NCBI RefSeq assembly: GCF_964204645.1
Contig: NC_134036.1
Coordinates: 5,221,600 to 5,285,599, forward strand
DNA: 64,000 nucleotides
Origin: Tubulanus polymorphus
Taxonomy: Eukaryota; Nemertea; Palaeonemertea; Tubulaniformes; Tubulanidae
Direction: 5' to 3'
The translations under genes and the position numbers were made by a program. This document shows positions 1-12,610 of this stretch, in pieces (within the stretch, counting starts at the first letter, position 1; each line of letters starts with the position of its first letter). The notes beneath the pieces were generated by a model that saw only the letters and a program-made list of their open reading frames with translations, did no database searches and was not told the DNA's origin.

Positions 1-2400
1 TACTATCACTTAGTACGCCTGATGATGGCTAATAGTTTTTAGCCGAAACGTGGGATTTCTCTCGTTATCATCTTACACGGATATTGTGTATCTTCTCGTC
101 TCATCTTTAATTACATATTGAATTAAATACACATTTTGAGAGAAAATTAGTTAGTCTTTTCAGGGTATTCAAGTTATTGGTACTTAAAAGTTCACTATAT
201 TTGAGTACATTGGGGTGTTTCCTATATCTTTCAGGTAGTAATTCTTGTCCGTTACGTTTATACTTTTGACACACAAAAATACAATGGAACTCGTCACCAA
301 TTTCGTCCAGGTCACAGCTACACAGTATCCGGTCCCGACAAGCGAATACGAATACGAATATTTATTACACTCCAACCAATCCCATTGTATATGGAGGAAA
401 AAACAGTTTTTGCAATTATTTACAAAAACAGTAGATAAAAGCACTTTGAAACATAACAAACGTTATTTACAAAATACAATTTACACACACTACCGGAGGG
501 ATCTATATACATCTAGACTTAATTTGATAAATTTAGCACGTTTTTTAAGTTGGATTCGACGTATAGATGCGTGGTGCCATCTATTCGTTGAAATAGGAAG
601 CTCGCTTCGTTAGCGCTCTCGCGTATGGCGGGTCGCGAGGCTTACGCGAGGTAACGGGCGATTGTCGTTAGATGAAACCAATGCGACGCAATTCTTTTCG
701 AAATGAAATATAATCTCGTTATTTTTAGTCGACCTCGCTAGTTTTTTATAATGCAAACATAAGAATACCGGTTAGGTTCGATTTCACGTAGGATTTATAT
801 AGATCAGGCTCGTGGAAATCTGCAGTCTCATCTTGGAAATAAGTCATTTTTTGGCCCGCGACCCAGACGGCGATAACGCGCTGCTGGTGATGCGGGTACA
901 ATCGTCAAGGTCCACCGTCTGTAAAGAAAATCGTAAGCGACTTACGTCGTCCGGTAACGATTCTAAAAATACTGTAGCGGCCTTTCTACTTTGACGCGAT
1001 GTTAATAAAACATTCTTCTGAATTCACGGACGGTATGCTTGGAAAGCCGGGCCCGGGTTCCGAAGGGCACAATGATAATCGCGAACGGGCACTAAACTAA
1101 ATACGAAGGGCAGCCCAACGTACGCGGCGTGCGCTCCATGAAAAGGGGTCCAAGGAAATATTGGTGTTCTCAAAGGCGAGAATATTCGTTGGCTGTCATG
1201 CGGGAATAACTCCTATTTCTTAACAAAATGAAAAGAAGAAATCTTAAAAAATAATTGAGGCACCTTGAAGAATTTATGGGGAGGGGGTGATTAGTTTCCC
1301 TGCATCCGCCCTTGAAATTCATTTTAGATCTTGATACAATTTGGCCATTTGAATGGTGAATTTATCAGCTCAATACTAACCACACGAGCTACCCGCCGGC
1401 GACAACCTCAACCGTAGATAAAAGTAAGTCTTCGGTGACCTCGTTACGCGCGCCTATTTGTTCGGCGTATAGCCGCAAAATAATTCGTTTAATCCAGTCC
1501 TTATAACGCAATCGTCGTATATTCGACGCAGAAAATCTACGGACATATTATACGGGTCAATCTTCTTCATCTCTCCGACAAAATGGACATACACCTAAGC
1601 TCGACACGTGGGAATTATTTAAGGAGCAAAAATATGACTGTAGACAGTACGATATACTGGGGATATTTCGTCGTGAAAAAGGAGCAGCGCAAATAATGAA
1701 CGTAGTCTAACGTCTCGGGGTGAGTTCAAATAGTTTTATTATAGACTTTCCTTATCTCTTCGTGTACCATCCGCGGAGTCTCATACCATTGTTAAAACTT
1801 GCTAAGTATCGCTTGGAAAATAGACATCTATAAGTACGAAGTCAGATATGTATTTCATGAACACGATATCGGGCGTATATGTTTGCACGTACTGCGTGTC
1901 TGTTATTATATTTCTTAAATTTTGGAAATATCCATATCTAGGATTTTGATTCGTTTGAACTGATGATAGGGTAGGAATCTTTAGCCGGCGCAATTAGAAA
2001 TATCTCAAGCATATCGGGTACATGCCGAATAAAAGTCTGAGGCCTCTGCGGTGAATTTTAGACTGGTAAAATTCTACTCCGAGCTGGTGTCAAATACGGA
2101 GTAAGAGTTTGTGAAAGGCAGTAGACTGTGTCTCTTCTTGCGTGAAAGTTGAGATTAGTAAAATTCTAACCCGAGTTAGTGTAAAATACCGAGTAAAGAG
2201 AGTTTGCGATACAGTACACGCAGTGTCTTAATCGGTGAACTAGATCTCCATCTATCTCAACATTCACGAACTTGAATAAATTGCTTAATTGAATAGTTTG
2301 CATCAAATATCCGTCGCATACCTCGACACGTTACGCGGGTGTCTTAGATCACTTTGGGGATTCTATGTGACTTGATATTGGACGCATATAAGCATAATAT
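1..2400. other. Left flank without a recognisable gene
   Basis: No open frame here looks like a protein family I know, and the short frames present have no splice context or hydrophobic leader. The stretch around 600-1150 is richer in CpG and GC than its surroundings. Positions 2051-2240 contain an imperfect direct duplication with a period of about 91 bases (see the separate entry). I see no RNA gene. Confidence 0.5.
2051..2235. repeat. Imperfect tandem duplication, about 91-bp period
   Basis: Two adjacent copies share the order GTGAA, TAGTAAAATTCTA or TGGTAAAATTCTA, CCGAG, GTGT and AAATAC-GGAGTAA or AAATACCGAGTAA. They begin at about 2051 and 2142. No coding potential is evident. Confidence 0.45.
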
Positions 2401-3337
2401 TATTCTACTGTAGTTCATTTATGTTTTTCAATATCTGGAAATAATCGAAAACGTAGCTACAGTTATAATCATAGATATATGAAATTGCAGGAAAATATTG
2501 CAATCAAAAATAGTAATCAAAAATAATTCTTTCCAGTCAATCAATATAGACGTTTTTTGTCAAGTATGATTCATAAATCATAATTGTTTCGATGAACAAT
2601 TAAATCCGTCGCTCAAATTTCCCCCAAGGAATTGGACGAGATAATAATTTCTTTCCGGCAATTTTTCGTAAACACGGAAGCGTCCTGAGGACGCGAGAAT
2701 TTCTTTTCTGATTTATGAAGAAAGATTCAGGCATTTCTCGATGATATTCATCTCGTCGATAAATTAATGGGAAAAATAATTTCAATTACTAAATCTAATT
2801 CTGACAAGTTATATCTTATTAAAAAGTACATGAATCCTTTTTCTTAATTCATAAATAAGAAAAACAAATTCTCTCATGTCCCCAGGACTTTATTGACGAC
2901 TTACAATAAGTCGATATAAAGATGGCGACTTTTTTGAAATAGTGAAAGGGAAAAAATAATTTTGATAGTTAAATCGATTTTCTGACGAGTCATATCTTAC
3001 CAAAATGACCTGAATCTATTTTTCTTAATTCATAAATCGGTAAAAAAACAATTTTCCTCATTTCCCAGGACGCTTCCGTACAATACAATATAGACAATAA
3101 TGCTCAATATAAACGCAGTGCCCATTTACGCGAATACGAAGAACTCGAAATTTCTTGTTTGAGAAAGCGAGAACTTCTTATATTCTTTGTTTATATTTAG
3201 CAATTACTGCAACTAATTTTACTTATACTTCTACGAAATGATTCATGAAAAGGATATTAACCATTGTTTGTAAATAACAGAAATATTAGATATCCGATCA
3301 AACACAAATTATATTCAGAATATTTAAAGAAAACCTT
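2400..3337. repeat. 3'-flank segment of the receptor repeat unit
   Basis: This non-coding stretch resembles 14880-15200, 24240-25390 and 34430-34960, which lie downstream of receptor genes 2, 3 and 4. Shared landmarks include the CATAAATCATAATTGTTTCG-type segment and, near 3295, a CCGAT-AAACACA-TATATTCAGAATATTTAAA block also seen near 25343. The flanking DNA was therefore duplicated together with the genes. The similarity stops at about 3335, where retrotransposon sequence begins. Confidence 0.5.
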
Positions 3338-5830
3338 AAGATAGAAGTTGAGCAAAGGTCGCCATTTCGTTTCTTTCCTTATTTCAAACAGAATTGATCG
3401 TACTCCCTGGGCTATTATCCTGCAGTTTATATTGTTAATTGCTAGGCCGCCCTGTCGCAAGGGTTTACAGATAATTTCTGCCCTAACATGGTGTTTTCCA
3501 TATGACCAAAGAAAATCATTAATTTGGTTCTGTATCTTTTCCATGTAGGTGTTAGGTATTGGATATATCTCTGACACATACCATAGTAGGAAGAATAGAA
3601 TTTATAACTACGCGCTTTCCTTTGTAGGAAAGTTTTGTCTGACGCCATTGGTTTAATATGATTGATACTATGCTGGCTTTTCGTTTCCAGTTCAGCTTAG
3701 CTATGTCATCATGTCCAAAATACATGCCGTATATTTTTATATGTTTGTTCGGCCATGTAAGATTGTAAGGACTGTCAGTTCTATTTTTGGAGGCACCTAT
3801 CGATAAACATGCCGTTTATTGGTGGTCCACTTTAGCACCGGAAGCTTTTTCATAATCAGATAAAAAACATTGAATAATTCCTCAATTGATTTCATGCTGG
3901 TTAAAGTTAAGGTATTGCCATCAGCAAACTGTTTCATTTTACAAATACTGCCATCCGGTAACTTAATTCCTTTAATCTCAGCGTTACGTCTGATTTTTAT
4001 TGATTAAGTTTCAGCGATGATGACGTATAGCAACGCGCTCATCGGGCATCCCTGTCTAACTCCCCGTTCGAGGGAAAAAGGGGCTGTTAGGAATCAGTTA
4101 CTTTTGATTTGCGATTTAGGGTCAATATAGCACATTTTAATGTATTTGATCATATTTTCACCGAATCCGAATGCTTCAAGGGATTTAAACATAAAGGACC
4201 AGTCGACCCGATCAAAGGCCTTCATCTGGTCGATGGCTTTTAAAAATGCCTCAATATTTTCATCTTCTGTGTATTGAATTATATATCGAATTATATGCAA
4301 TTATCATGGATCCGCCTGCCATTTACGTTGCATGTTTGATCAGGGTCAATTATATCTGTCATTACCTTGATTAACCTGTTTGTTAGAGTTTTAGTTATTA
4401 TTTTATAATCATAACATAGTAAGTTGATTGGTCTCCAGTTTTCTAGGCACGTATTTTGGTTTATACATTCACACACTACTTGATGAAAGTCATATTGTAG
4501 GACATTCCAGAATTTCCTATAAAAGTTAATCGATATTCCGTCAATACCGGGCGACTAATCTAATTTAAACGATTTTAGAGAGTCAGTTAGTTCTTTAAGC
4601 GTAATAGGTCCATCAATCATTCCTGGGTTTTGAACTTGAGGTAGGTTTTCTAAAAAAAACGTCTGTTTGAAGTGGTCTGTTTGTTCTTTGGTGTACAATT
4701 TCTTATAGAAGTTAACTTTGACATCCATTATCTTTAAGTTCATTTTTTTCATTATACAGCGCATTTACATAGATAATCTTTCTTTTCCTTTTCTATAAGT
4801 TGGCGAATAATTTCGATGTTTTTTTCTCCTTCCTCTCTGCACTCAATTTTGGATCGTATTATTTTCCCTTTTGTTTTATTATCATCAATTTGTTTAAATA
4901 TGGTTTTAATATTCTTCAATCTATTTAAGTCGTAGTCCTGACCCTTACTTGCCCGACTCTCTAAAACATATAATTCGTTTTCGAGTTTACGCTTTAGTTC
5001 GTTCCTAGATCTAGAAGTGTCGCATGCAAATTTAATAGTTTTAGATTTAATAAGCTTTTATCATAATTATTATCATAAACTCCTTTGTGCCTTTGCCACT
5101 TATTCCAAGTGTCCGAAATCATGTCACCATTATTTTCATTATTAAGCAAATCATTGTTCAAATGCCAGAACCCCTTGCCGCGTTGAGGTTGGTTTGTGTG
5201 TTATGTCATTGACTTGTGGTCTGAGTGTATCGAGTTCAGGTGTTTTAATGTTTCTACATCATTTGTGACAGATTGAAAAACGTAAAATCTACCAATTCGT
5301 GTTATGGTTATCGTATTGTTGACCTTTGTTATTCTAGTAAACCCTTGTTTCAGGCGATTTAGTGACCCGAATGGATCTTCCAACCAATACGAATTGCACA
5401 ATTGTCCGATCTGTTCGGTGCCAATAGTTATTCTAGGGTTTGAATGAACCGATTGTCGATCTAGGGAATAGTTTTCGATGCAATTGAAATCTCCCCGACA
5501 ATTAATTTTGCGTTCTCGGATTTTTTGATAATCTTTGGTAAAGATTGAAAGAATTCCTTTCTTTTTTTCCTTATTCGGGGCATATATATTCAAGATTTTA
5601 AATTTTTCATTTCCAATGAATAAATTTGCTGAAATAGCGCGTGCTTGTGTATCTTTAGTATAGCTCGTCAGTTTAAAATCGATTTTCGCCTATAGCGACT
5701 CCGTTAACACGATTGGCATTATTATTCGTTATGATTTCAAAGTCGTTCATCAGAATTTAAAACAAACCTATTTGCCTCTTCGTCACTCTTAATATGCGTT
5801 TCTTGTAACAAAAAAAAACTGTTAATTAGA
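3338..5830 (-). mobile_element. Decayed L1/Tx1-like non-LTR retrotransposon (endonuclease plus reverse transcriptase ORF2 remnant)
   Basis: Read on the minus strand, broken frames follow the order of a LINE ORF2. An APE-type endonuclease part at 5201-5593 has a GDFN motif and a downstream SDH. The reverse-transcriptase start at 4291-4476 has the NWRPINLL-type motif, and motif A at 4094-4300 reads FDRVDW. Motif B, at about 4015-4085, reads RQGCPMSALLY. The catalytic motif expected as F/YADD reads FADG at 3917-3928. The C-terminal thumb at 3338-3648 contains FLWSYGKHH and QGGLAI. Several frameshifts and stops separate these parts, so the copy is dead. The similarity ends abruptly at about 3338, inside the C-terminal region, and receptor-unit flank DNA follows, so the 3' end of the element is missing. 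The clade assignment rests on motif style only. Confidence 0.85.
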
Positions 5831-5835
5831 CCTGA

Positions 5836-6610
5836 TAGTTGATAGTTGTAGCCCGGCTCTTATTTCTAGACATATCGGCCCCACTCCGCGCGGTTGCGCC
5901 ACCGCGCGGGTTTTACGCGAAGCAGCAGAACACAAACATGGCCACTCTCTCAATTTTCAATGATAGAAATCGTGTGTGCATTTCAATTATTTCGGCTGTT
6001 AGGGTTTTAAGGCACAATATCAGTTGATGATGTGATATGGCGATGTTAATTAATGATAATTCCGCAATGAAGCTAGTCACGAACGGTGCCGATTGAGTGT
6101 ACAGCTGCCAAAAACACTGAAATGTGCGTAGTTGCGTAACTATTTGCAGTGAATTGCAGACGAAACATGAAGCCTTAACGGCCGTTTAAAAGAAAATTAT
6201 ACCAATCGCAATTGTAAAATAAAAATGAGATAGAACCTAAGTTAAAATTCTGGCCATTTCTAAAATGTTATTACTAATTTTTAGTCAGTGCCGAACGTTT
6301 AGTTTTCCAACAATAATGAGGGGTGGTAGGTAGTCATGCAATTCAAGTCTTCATTTATTACACGTTACTTCCGTGTTGTTGAAAATCTCGCGAGTCCTGG
6401 ACCAAACCCTGGCCACAAATGCACACAGATCACACTACACTACCCATTACACACTCCAGTACCCACAGCTTTCATATATCCATCCAAATATTTAGAGTGT
6501 CTTTCTTCCTGGATACATGTATATACATTTTAGATATTGACTCTAAATCGGTGTTTCAAATAATATTGAATCCAAATTCAATATTGAAAAATTGAAGTTG
6601 ACACCTCGTG
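5836..6610. other. 3' flank of receptor gene 1 with an insertion of about 630 bp
   Basis: The first part (TAGACCTGATAGTTG and GTAGCCCGG, 5829-5858) and the last part (ATACATGTATAT...TTTAGATATTGAC, 6512-6541) are contiguous in the paralogous flank at 25848-25917. About 630 bases (roughly 5880-6510) therefore look inserted in unit 1. The insert has no coding motif that I recognise. Confidence 0.5.
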
Positions 6611-6618
6611 CTGCTGCA

Positions 6619-9600
6619 CTATTTATCTTTATGATTTTGGCTGCGTTTAATTTTTGCTCGTATGGATTTCATATCGATAGTCAGTATTGTGTAAAGAAGG
6701 GGATTGAGGGACGAGTTGATCGGTAAGAAAAGAACCGCCAGCCAAGCCGCCACTTGATTCGGTATTTCTACCCGCAATACCGCGCAAAACTGAACGGTTA
6801 TTATCGGCAGCCAGCAAAATAAATTACAAAGATTTATTACCAAACTCCTGCGTGCTAAAATCAGTTCTGTAGGGTCGATTCTTCCCGAACCGGACCTGCT
6901 TCCAGATACGAGTCTGTACATTTGAACATAAGTCGCCATTATCGTAGCGAGTACAAAGGAGTTGGATAATGAAAAAATAGCGAATGAATATTGCCAGGCG
7001 TTGACATCGATTGAAATTAAATTCATCGGTAAACAAACTCCGGTCGTACCGTAAAAATTGCTTCCGAAGTATTGAAATGGTGTAAGAGGTAGTAATACAA
7101 TAACACACAAGACAATCCAACATGTGCAACAAATAATGCACACATATCTTAGAGATGTAATCGGGCTTCCAGAAAATGGATTCACGATATTTGAGAACCT
7201 ATGACGCGTCATGATGAGCAAAAATAATAATGAACCTTCACAAGAAATAGTTACCACTACTCCAGCAAGTCGACAGAATCCACTGTTCGTCCATGATTCC
7301 GAATTCAGAAAGTAGATACCTTTATAAGTATGATCGGCTCCAGCGATCAGAAACAAATACATAGACATCATAAAATCACACACAGCAATATTAATGATGA
7401 TGATGTCTGAAGATTGATTTGAGGAGGAAAATCGAATTCCTCTAACGCGAAGAGAAATGACAATTCCGTTAGCCAGGAAACTGAATGAAGCGATGACCCA
7501 AATGATAGCTCTGAGGGCTGTGTTACCCATCAGATCAGAACAGGAGGAAAATTGATCAGCTTCGGGGAGGCACCGGTCAACGTTCGGAGCCATGCAGCAA
7601 AATTTGTAAGCGTCAGACATTAAAGAGACTAACGATGTCAGATTGTCGAAAACATTTCTGTCGACAGAAATAACTTTGTAGTTGTTGGTTATATCAAGAA
7701 TTTCAAGTGAAGTTAATCCAGAAAATGCGTATCGTGAAATATGATGAATTCTGTTGCCGCTGATATTCAGCGATTGTAATGTAGATAAACCCCTAAACAC
7801 ATTCCTACCAAGTGTGAGCAACATAAGTTCGCGAAGGTCAAGAACGTTTAGTGACTTCAAATCTGAGAATGTATCGCCATCTAAATCACGTAATGGATTT
7901 TCAGTAATCAATAGCACTTTCAAACTATACAGACCAGTGAATGTATTTGGTGATAATGATGTTATGTTGTTATATCTCAGGTCTAATGTATGTAGATTAT
8001 GCAGGTTTGTGAACGAGTTTGGTAATATATAAGACAATTCATTAGAGGAGATATTGAGCATGCGCAAATAGACATATGGAAACAATGTCGATATGTCCAA
8101 GATAATTTTGTTATTTGACAAAATTAAAACTCTAGTTGATGCCGAGAAAAGACCAGTAATATTTGTTAAACCAGTATTGATACAATCAACCAAATGACCT
8201 TGACACTTACAAGCTCGAGGACACGTGACGTTACAGAAAGCCTCGTCATCAATTGTGTGCTTACAATTTATGACACCATCGCAAACTTCAGTTTGTGGAA
8301 TACAACGATTTTCCTGACCACATTTAAACATTCCTGGACATAATAATGTCTCGCAGTTTTGTTCATCTTCTGAATTAGGACAATCTGATTGACCATCGCA
8401 CACCTGTCTGATTGGTATACAGTACGATGCTGGACATTTTGCAGTACCAGCTGGACATTCAAATTCTTCACATCTCAATACGTGTTCAAGATTTCTACAA
8501 ACTGGGAAACCATTTGTCATTCTTTCTAGAATACATATGTGACGTCTTGAATAACAATGAGGAGAATTGAAAGAACATCTTTGTTTATCAGGTTTTGCAC
8601 AGAGATTTGTGAAGTTAGTTGTACAGTAGTTTTCATCATTGCAATGAACCTCGGGATTCACTGTAATATTAGTAGTTGTTACTAATTCATCTTCTTCAAG
8701 GCTTCCACTACAATCCACGACACCATCCTGATACAACTGCCAACTGACACACTCTCCACTATTACACAGGAACCCCTGACACAGTTCAGTAGTGCATCCC
8801 ATTTCATCAGAGCCGTCGTTACAATTCGTGAATCCATCACATTTGTTAGACCTACTGATACATTGACCACTTTTACAGCGAAATTGTTCGGACAAACACG
8901 GGGGATGAATACACGAGTTCTCATCAGAAATATCCTCACAATCCTGTATGAAATCACAGAAACCACTTATTGATATCAACTGACCATCATCGCATTGAAA
9001 CTGACTGTGTAAATATATACCCGTACAATTAAATTCATCTTCACCGTGTCGACAGTCGTGTCTGGAATCACATACGCGATGGTCGCTGATACATCTTTGA
9101 TCGTTACATTTAAACTGCCACGATTTACAACCGCTTATGGAAGATAACTCTTCATCAGTTACATTATATGAACACAAAACAGAATGCACTCTATCTGTTT
9201 GATTATTCCAGGGTATCAATACCCAATTAACCGTATGATTATAAGTGATCTCATTCCTGGTAACAAATGGTTTTATTATCTTCCATTGGTTCTCGGAACC
9301 ATTCGTTAATATGGTGCCATATTGATGCTGATAATGAATTCCGGAAATCAACGTTTCAGCGTGTATCTTTTCCTGCATTATACCTATTTCACCACGGATT
9401 CCTTGACACATTTTTCTTGCTTTCCCAATATCTAAACTGCGGTTTTCGTTCCATTCTGTCAGTATCTGGTAACAATGCCCATCTATACTAAGCCAACCTA
9501 TTGTACAAGTTGCATTTATTGCATTACCTTTAAGGATGGGTTGTTTACTAGTTTGAGATGTAGCAGTTTTTGTTGAATTTCTCTCTCTTCCAGTAATATT

Positions 9601-12600
9601 TTTAGTGAAATCGATTCTTTCTGTTTCACAAATGAATCTCGTGTGAACCTCTTTGAGTTCGCAAGGGAATCGAACCCAGTTCGCCGATCCTCGTGGATTA
9701 TTCAGTAACATCGCCGTACACAGCATATTGACATCATTTATCGGTTGGTTTCTGAGAGGAGATATCAATCCTTGAATAACTTCTGGTATCGTATCGTTAT
9801 TTGTAGTTTTATACCACTCTGTGTAGCTCAATGGTTTTCCATCAGTCCACGTGTAATGACCAGTCCCAGGCTGAAAAGGTAAGTAAGCTCAGTCATTTAT
9901 CAATGCGTCCAATGCACAGTTACTGTTGTGACCTTTAATATACAGTACTCTACCTGCAGTTTTAATCCAATCATCATTATGAGCGCTTTCTGTGAATACG
10001 CCTCATTGACCAGGGGATATGTAGCGAATAATGTTTTTATAGAGATCATTTCCTGTTTCGAGTTGATACTGAGTAGATGTCCCGCGTACTTCTGTCTACA
10101 GTACAATTCAGCATTCTCCCAATTCAGACGTTTATCTCCGATATATTTTACGCATGAAATTCTTGAATCTAGAAATCCTGATTTACAGACATTTTCAAAC
10201 TGTTTTATCGGTTGCTGCTCCTCTAAAATGTATTGTATCTTGAATGTGGGTACTTGGTTTATCATCTCAAACCAGATCCGTGGTATCGCCATTAAAGTGT
10301 AAAATGTGATTCCCGGTTCAGCAAACCTATCGCATAGTTTGAATACGTGTCGGCCTGGTACTTGAGACCAATATATCGTTTGGATGAACGTGATGGAATC
10401 CAGTGCGAATGAGGGTCCTTTGATGCACGACGTCTTGTCTATAGTTTTGACAACGATTCGGTAAAACAGAATTCGGGTTTTTTCCAAACGAAACTGGATA
10501 TGGTATTTCAATAAAATATACGAATTTCCAGCGGATGCAGGGTAATTCGGCGACTGAATGATTCCACAGTCACCTTCAACTTCCTTCCTCAAAATTGGAT
10601 TGTTAGGGTGTGTTATTGTTTGGCACATACGCCGCAATTCAACTATGAACGGGGCACTCCCGAAAGAATTAGCGCTTCTAGAAGTTACGGTGTGCAGTAA
10701 GAAACTGTTATTGAGACGCTGAATACTGAGACGCATTCGGGCTCTACACTGTCTGACAATAAATCTGTTATCACGCGTGCATCCGCCGATCTCAAATTCG
10801 CGCCGTGATAATATCTGAATGCTATGTAACGGTACTCCGCGATTTTCGGGTGTAATCCAGAAACAGTGTGACGTCTGCACTGTCACCTGGCGTTCCCCTT
10901 CCCGTAGTATGTAACCGTCACAGTCAGTCGGGCGTAATTTTAGAATTCCGCTGCCCGTTTGCCTCTTTCGGCTGTTATAAACATAGGCTACTACGATGAC
11001 CGGTCCTCCTGATGTAATCATACCGATGGTTCTACGTCTATAACTCCATGAATCGGGACAATACGGACCGTATCGTCTAGCGGTGAAATTACCACCGTCG
11101 TATATGTAATATCCTGTATTGTCACAATTCACAGACACCAACAATAATTTCACCTCGCTGTCATCGACTTCAACTTTCCATTTGAATGCAAACAGGCGAA
11201 CACGATAATCCAACAGTCCCGAGTACATCATCGAGAAGAACAGCGTGGACATATCAATCGGTCTGTCCTTCTAAATATACAAAATACATGGATCAAGATA
11301 AATTTATCTAATCAATTAAGATGTCGGCTGAACGCTTCTTTCGCTGACTTTGAATCGCAGAGCATCCATGATTTGATACTTACTAAGGGTTTCTCGATGC
11401 GTATTTTCGACATCAAATGTTGCCTCATTCTATAGTTTATTCTTACGTCCAATGTTGTGATGTTCGGTCTCGTTAGGACGCACAGTACGACGAGAAATCC
11501 GTCAGATTTGACACTCAGTGATTTCAGGAAGTTGTTCCCGAGTAAAATATCAGTTCCTACAACGCGCAACGCTTCAAGTTTATATACACCGATGACGTCA
11601 CCGGATATGACGAGATTATATGTCCAGTTGAAGAGGACGTACTGTAACACCTGCACTGTGATAGACCAGCAGTGTAAGTGTTTTGATCGAGTTATTACGT
11701 GTAAACTGTTGTCATCGGGAATGAGCACTCCCGACTCGTTATTAGAGATCTGAATCAACGGATTAGAGACGTTCCAATCTGATATTTGGTACCTCTGAAT
11801 TAGAAGTGTAGTTGTTGTCTGGCGCGTACTTGGTGCAGAAATCAATGCCTTGTTTGTTTTGGTATAAAACGATGACGGCTGTTGTCCACTTTGTTCACCT
11901 AGAAGCGCTATCGGTTCACTGCTGGTGTTCCAGCCGTCATAGATTCGAAAACTCGTCGCTGCAACAGCGCCATAAATGAGCCTGAGATCTAAGTCTACGA
12001 ATGTGAAATTCATCCCGAAACCATCTCGGATGCCTTTCCATTCAAAGAACAATTGACATCGGTAATAAAGCGACATCGCGAATTTGTATCCGGTGGATGC
12101 CTTTATTTCATTCACTCGAGCTCTCGATCTCCAGCATTTGCGACTAGTATTCAGTTGCCCTCGTTCATAACGATACATGATATAAGCCCGACTACCGCGC
12201 GCACCATCGACGTTACTCCTAAACATCAACGAGATCGAATCGTCACGGCGGATTTCATGTTTTCCATCACCGCAGAATCTGTTATCGGACTCGTAGACGA
12301 GAAGGTAGTTATCACTACAGAATATTGACGGCTCGATATCGTGGTACATTTGGACGTGAAAAGTTCCCGGTAAAGAACTGTTGATGAACCAACGACATTC
12401 AACACCGCGCGTTAACGAAGGGTAATTCGGTGAAACGATGTAGCCGGACGTAGAATCTAGCGGGTACCACGTGTTGTTACAAGACGAACTTACCGTCACA
12501 GACGATTCCTCGATAGAGTCTGCGCGATCAGCGCGCGCGATGCGAACTTGACGGACGATCAGCGACGCTATAAACAGCGCTCTCAGCCGCTGCTCCATAC

Positions 12601-12610
12601 CGAACAACAT
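6619..12610 (-). CDS. Receptor gene 1: CUB / C-type lectin / LDLa / LRR 7TM receptor, GRL101-like
   Basis: Three exons are read on the minus strand: 12610-11384, 11270-9954 and 9870-6619. All joins are phase 0 with GT-AG introns of 113 and 83 bases, giving about 1,931 residues. The ATG at 12610 is chosen because MLFGMEQ is conserved in the paralogues and begins a signal peptide. Exon 1 carries a CUB domain (SPNYP motif) and CUB-like sequence. Exon 2 carries another SPNYP CUB-like module and the first half of a C-type-lectin-like domain. Exon 3 completes that domain (NWVRFPCE, FICE), then adds a second CTLD-like domain (about residues 970-1081), about six LDLa repeats with acidic SDE-type ends (about 1095-1394), an LRR cap (CPRACKCQG), about seven LRRs, and a rhodopsin-like 7TM ending in NPLLYT. 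TM3 ends TRHRF, not D/ERY. The family resembles snail GRL101 and relaxin-type LGRs. The ligand is unknown. Exon joins are predicted from splice consensus and homology among the four copies. Confidence 0.88.

Noticed and set aside
245-613. Open frame of 122 codons near the left edge
   Set aside because: It overlaps an opposite-strand frame over most of its length and has no known motif.
6824-9491. Other open frames overlapping exon 3 of receptor gene 1 (same pattern in genes 2-4)
   Set aside because: They are shadows of the receptor exon in other frames. Residue patterns mirror LDLa repeats or helices out of frame.
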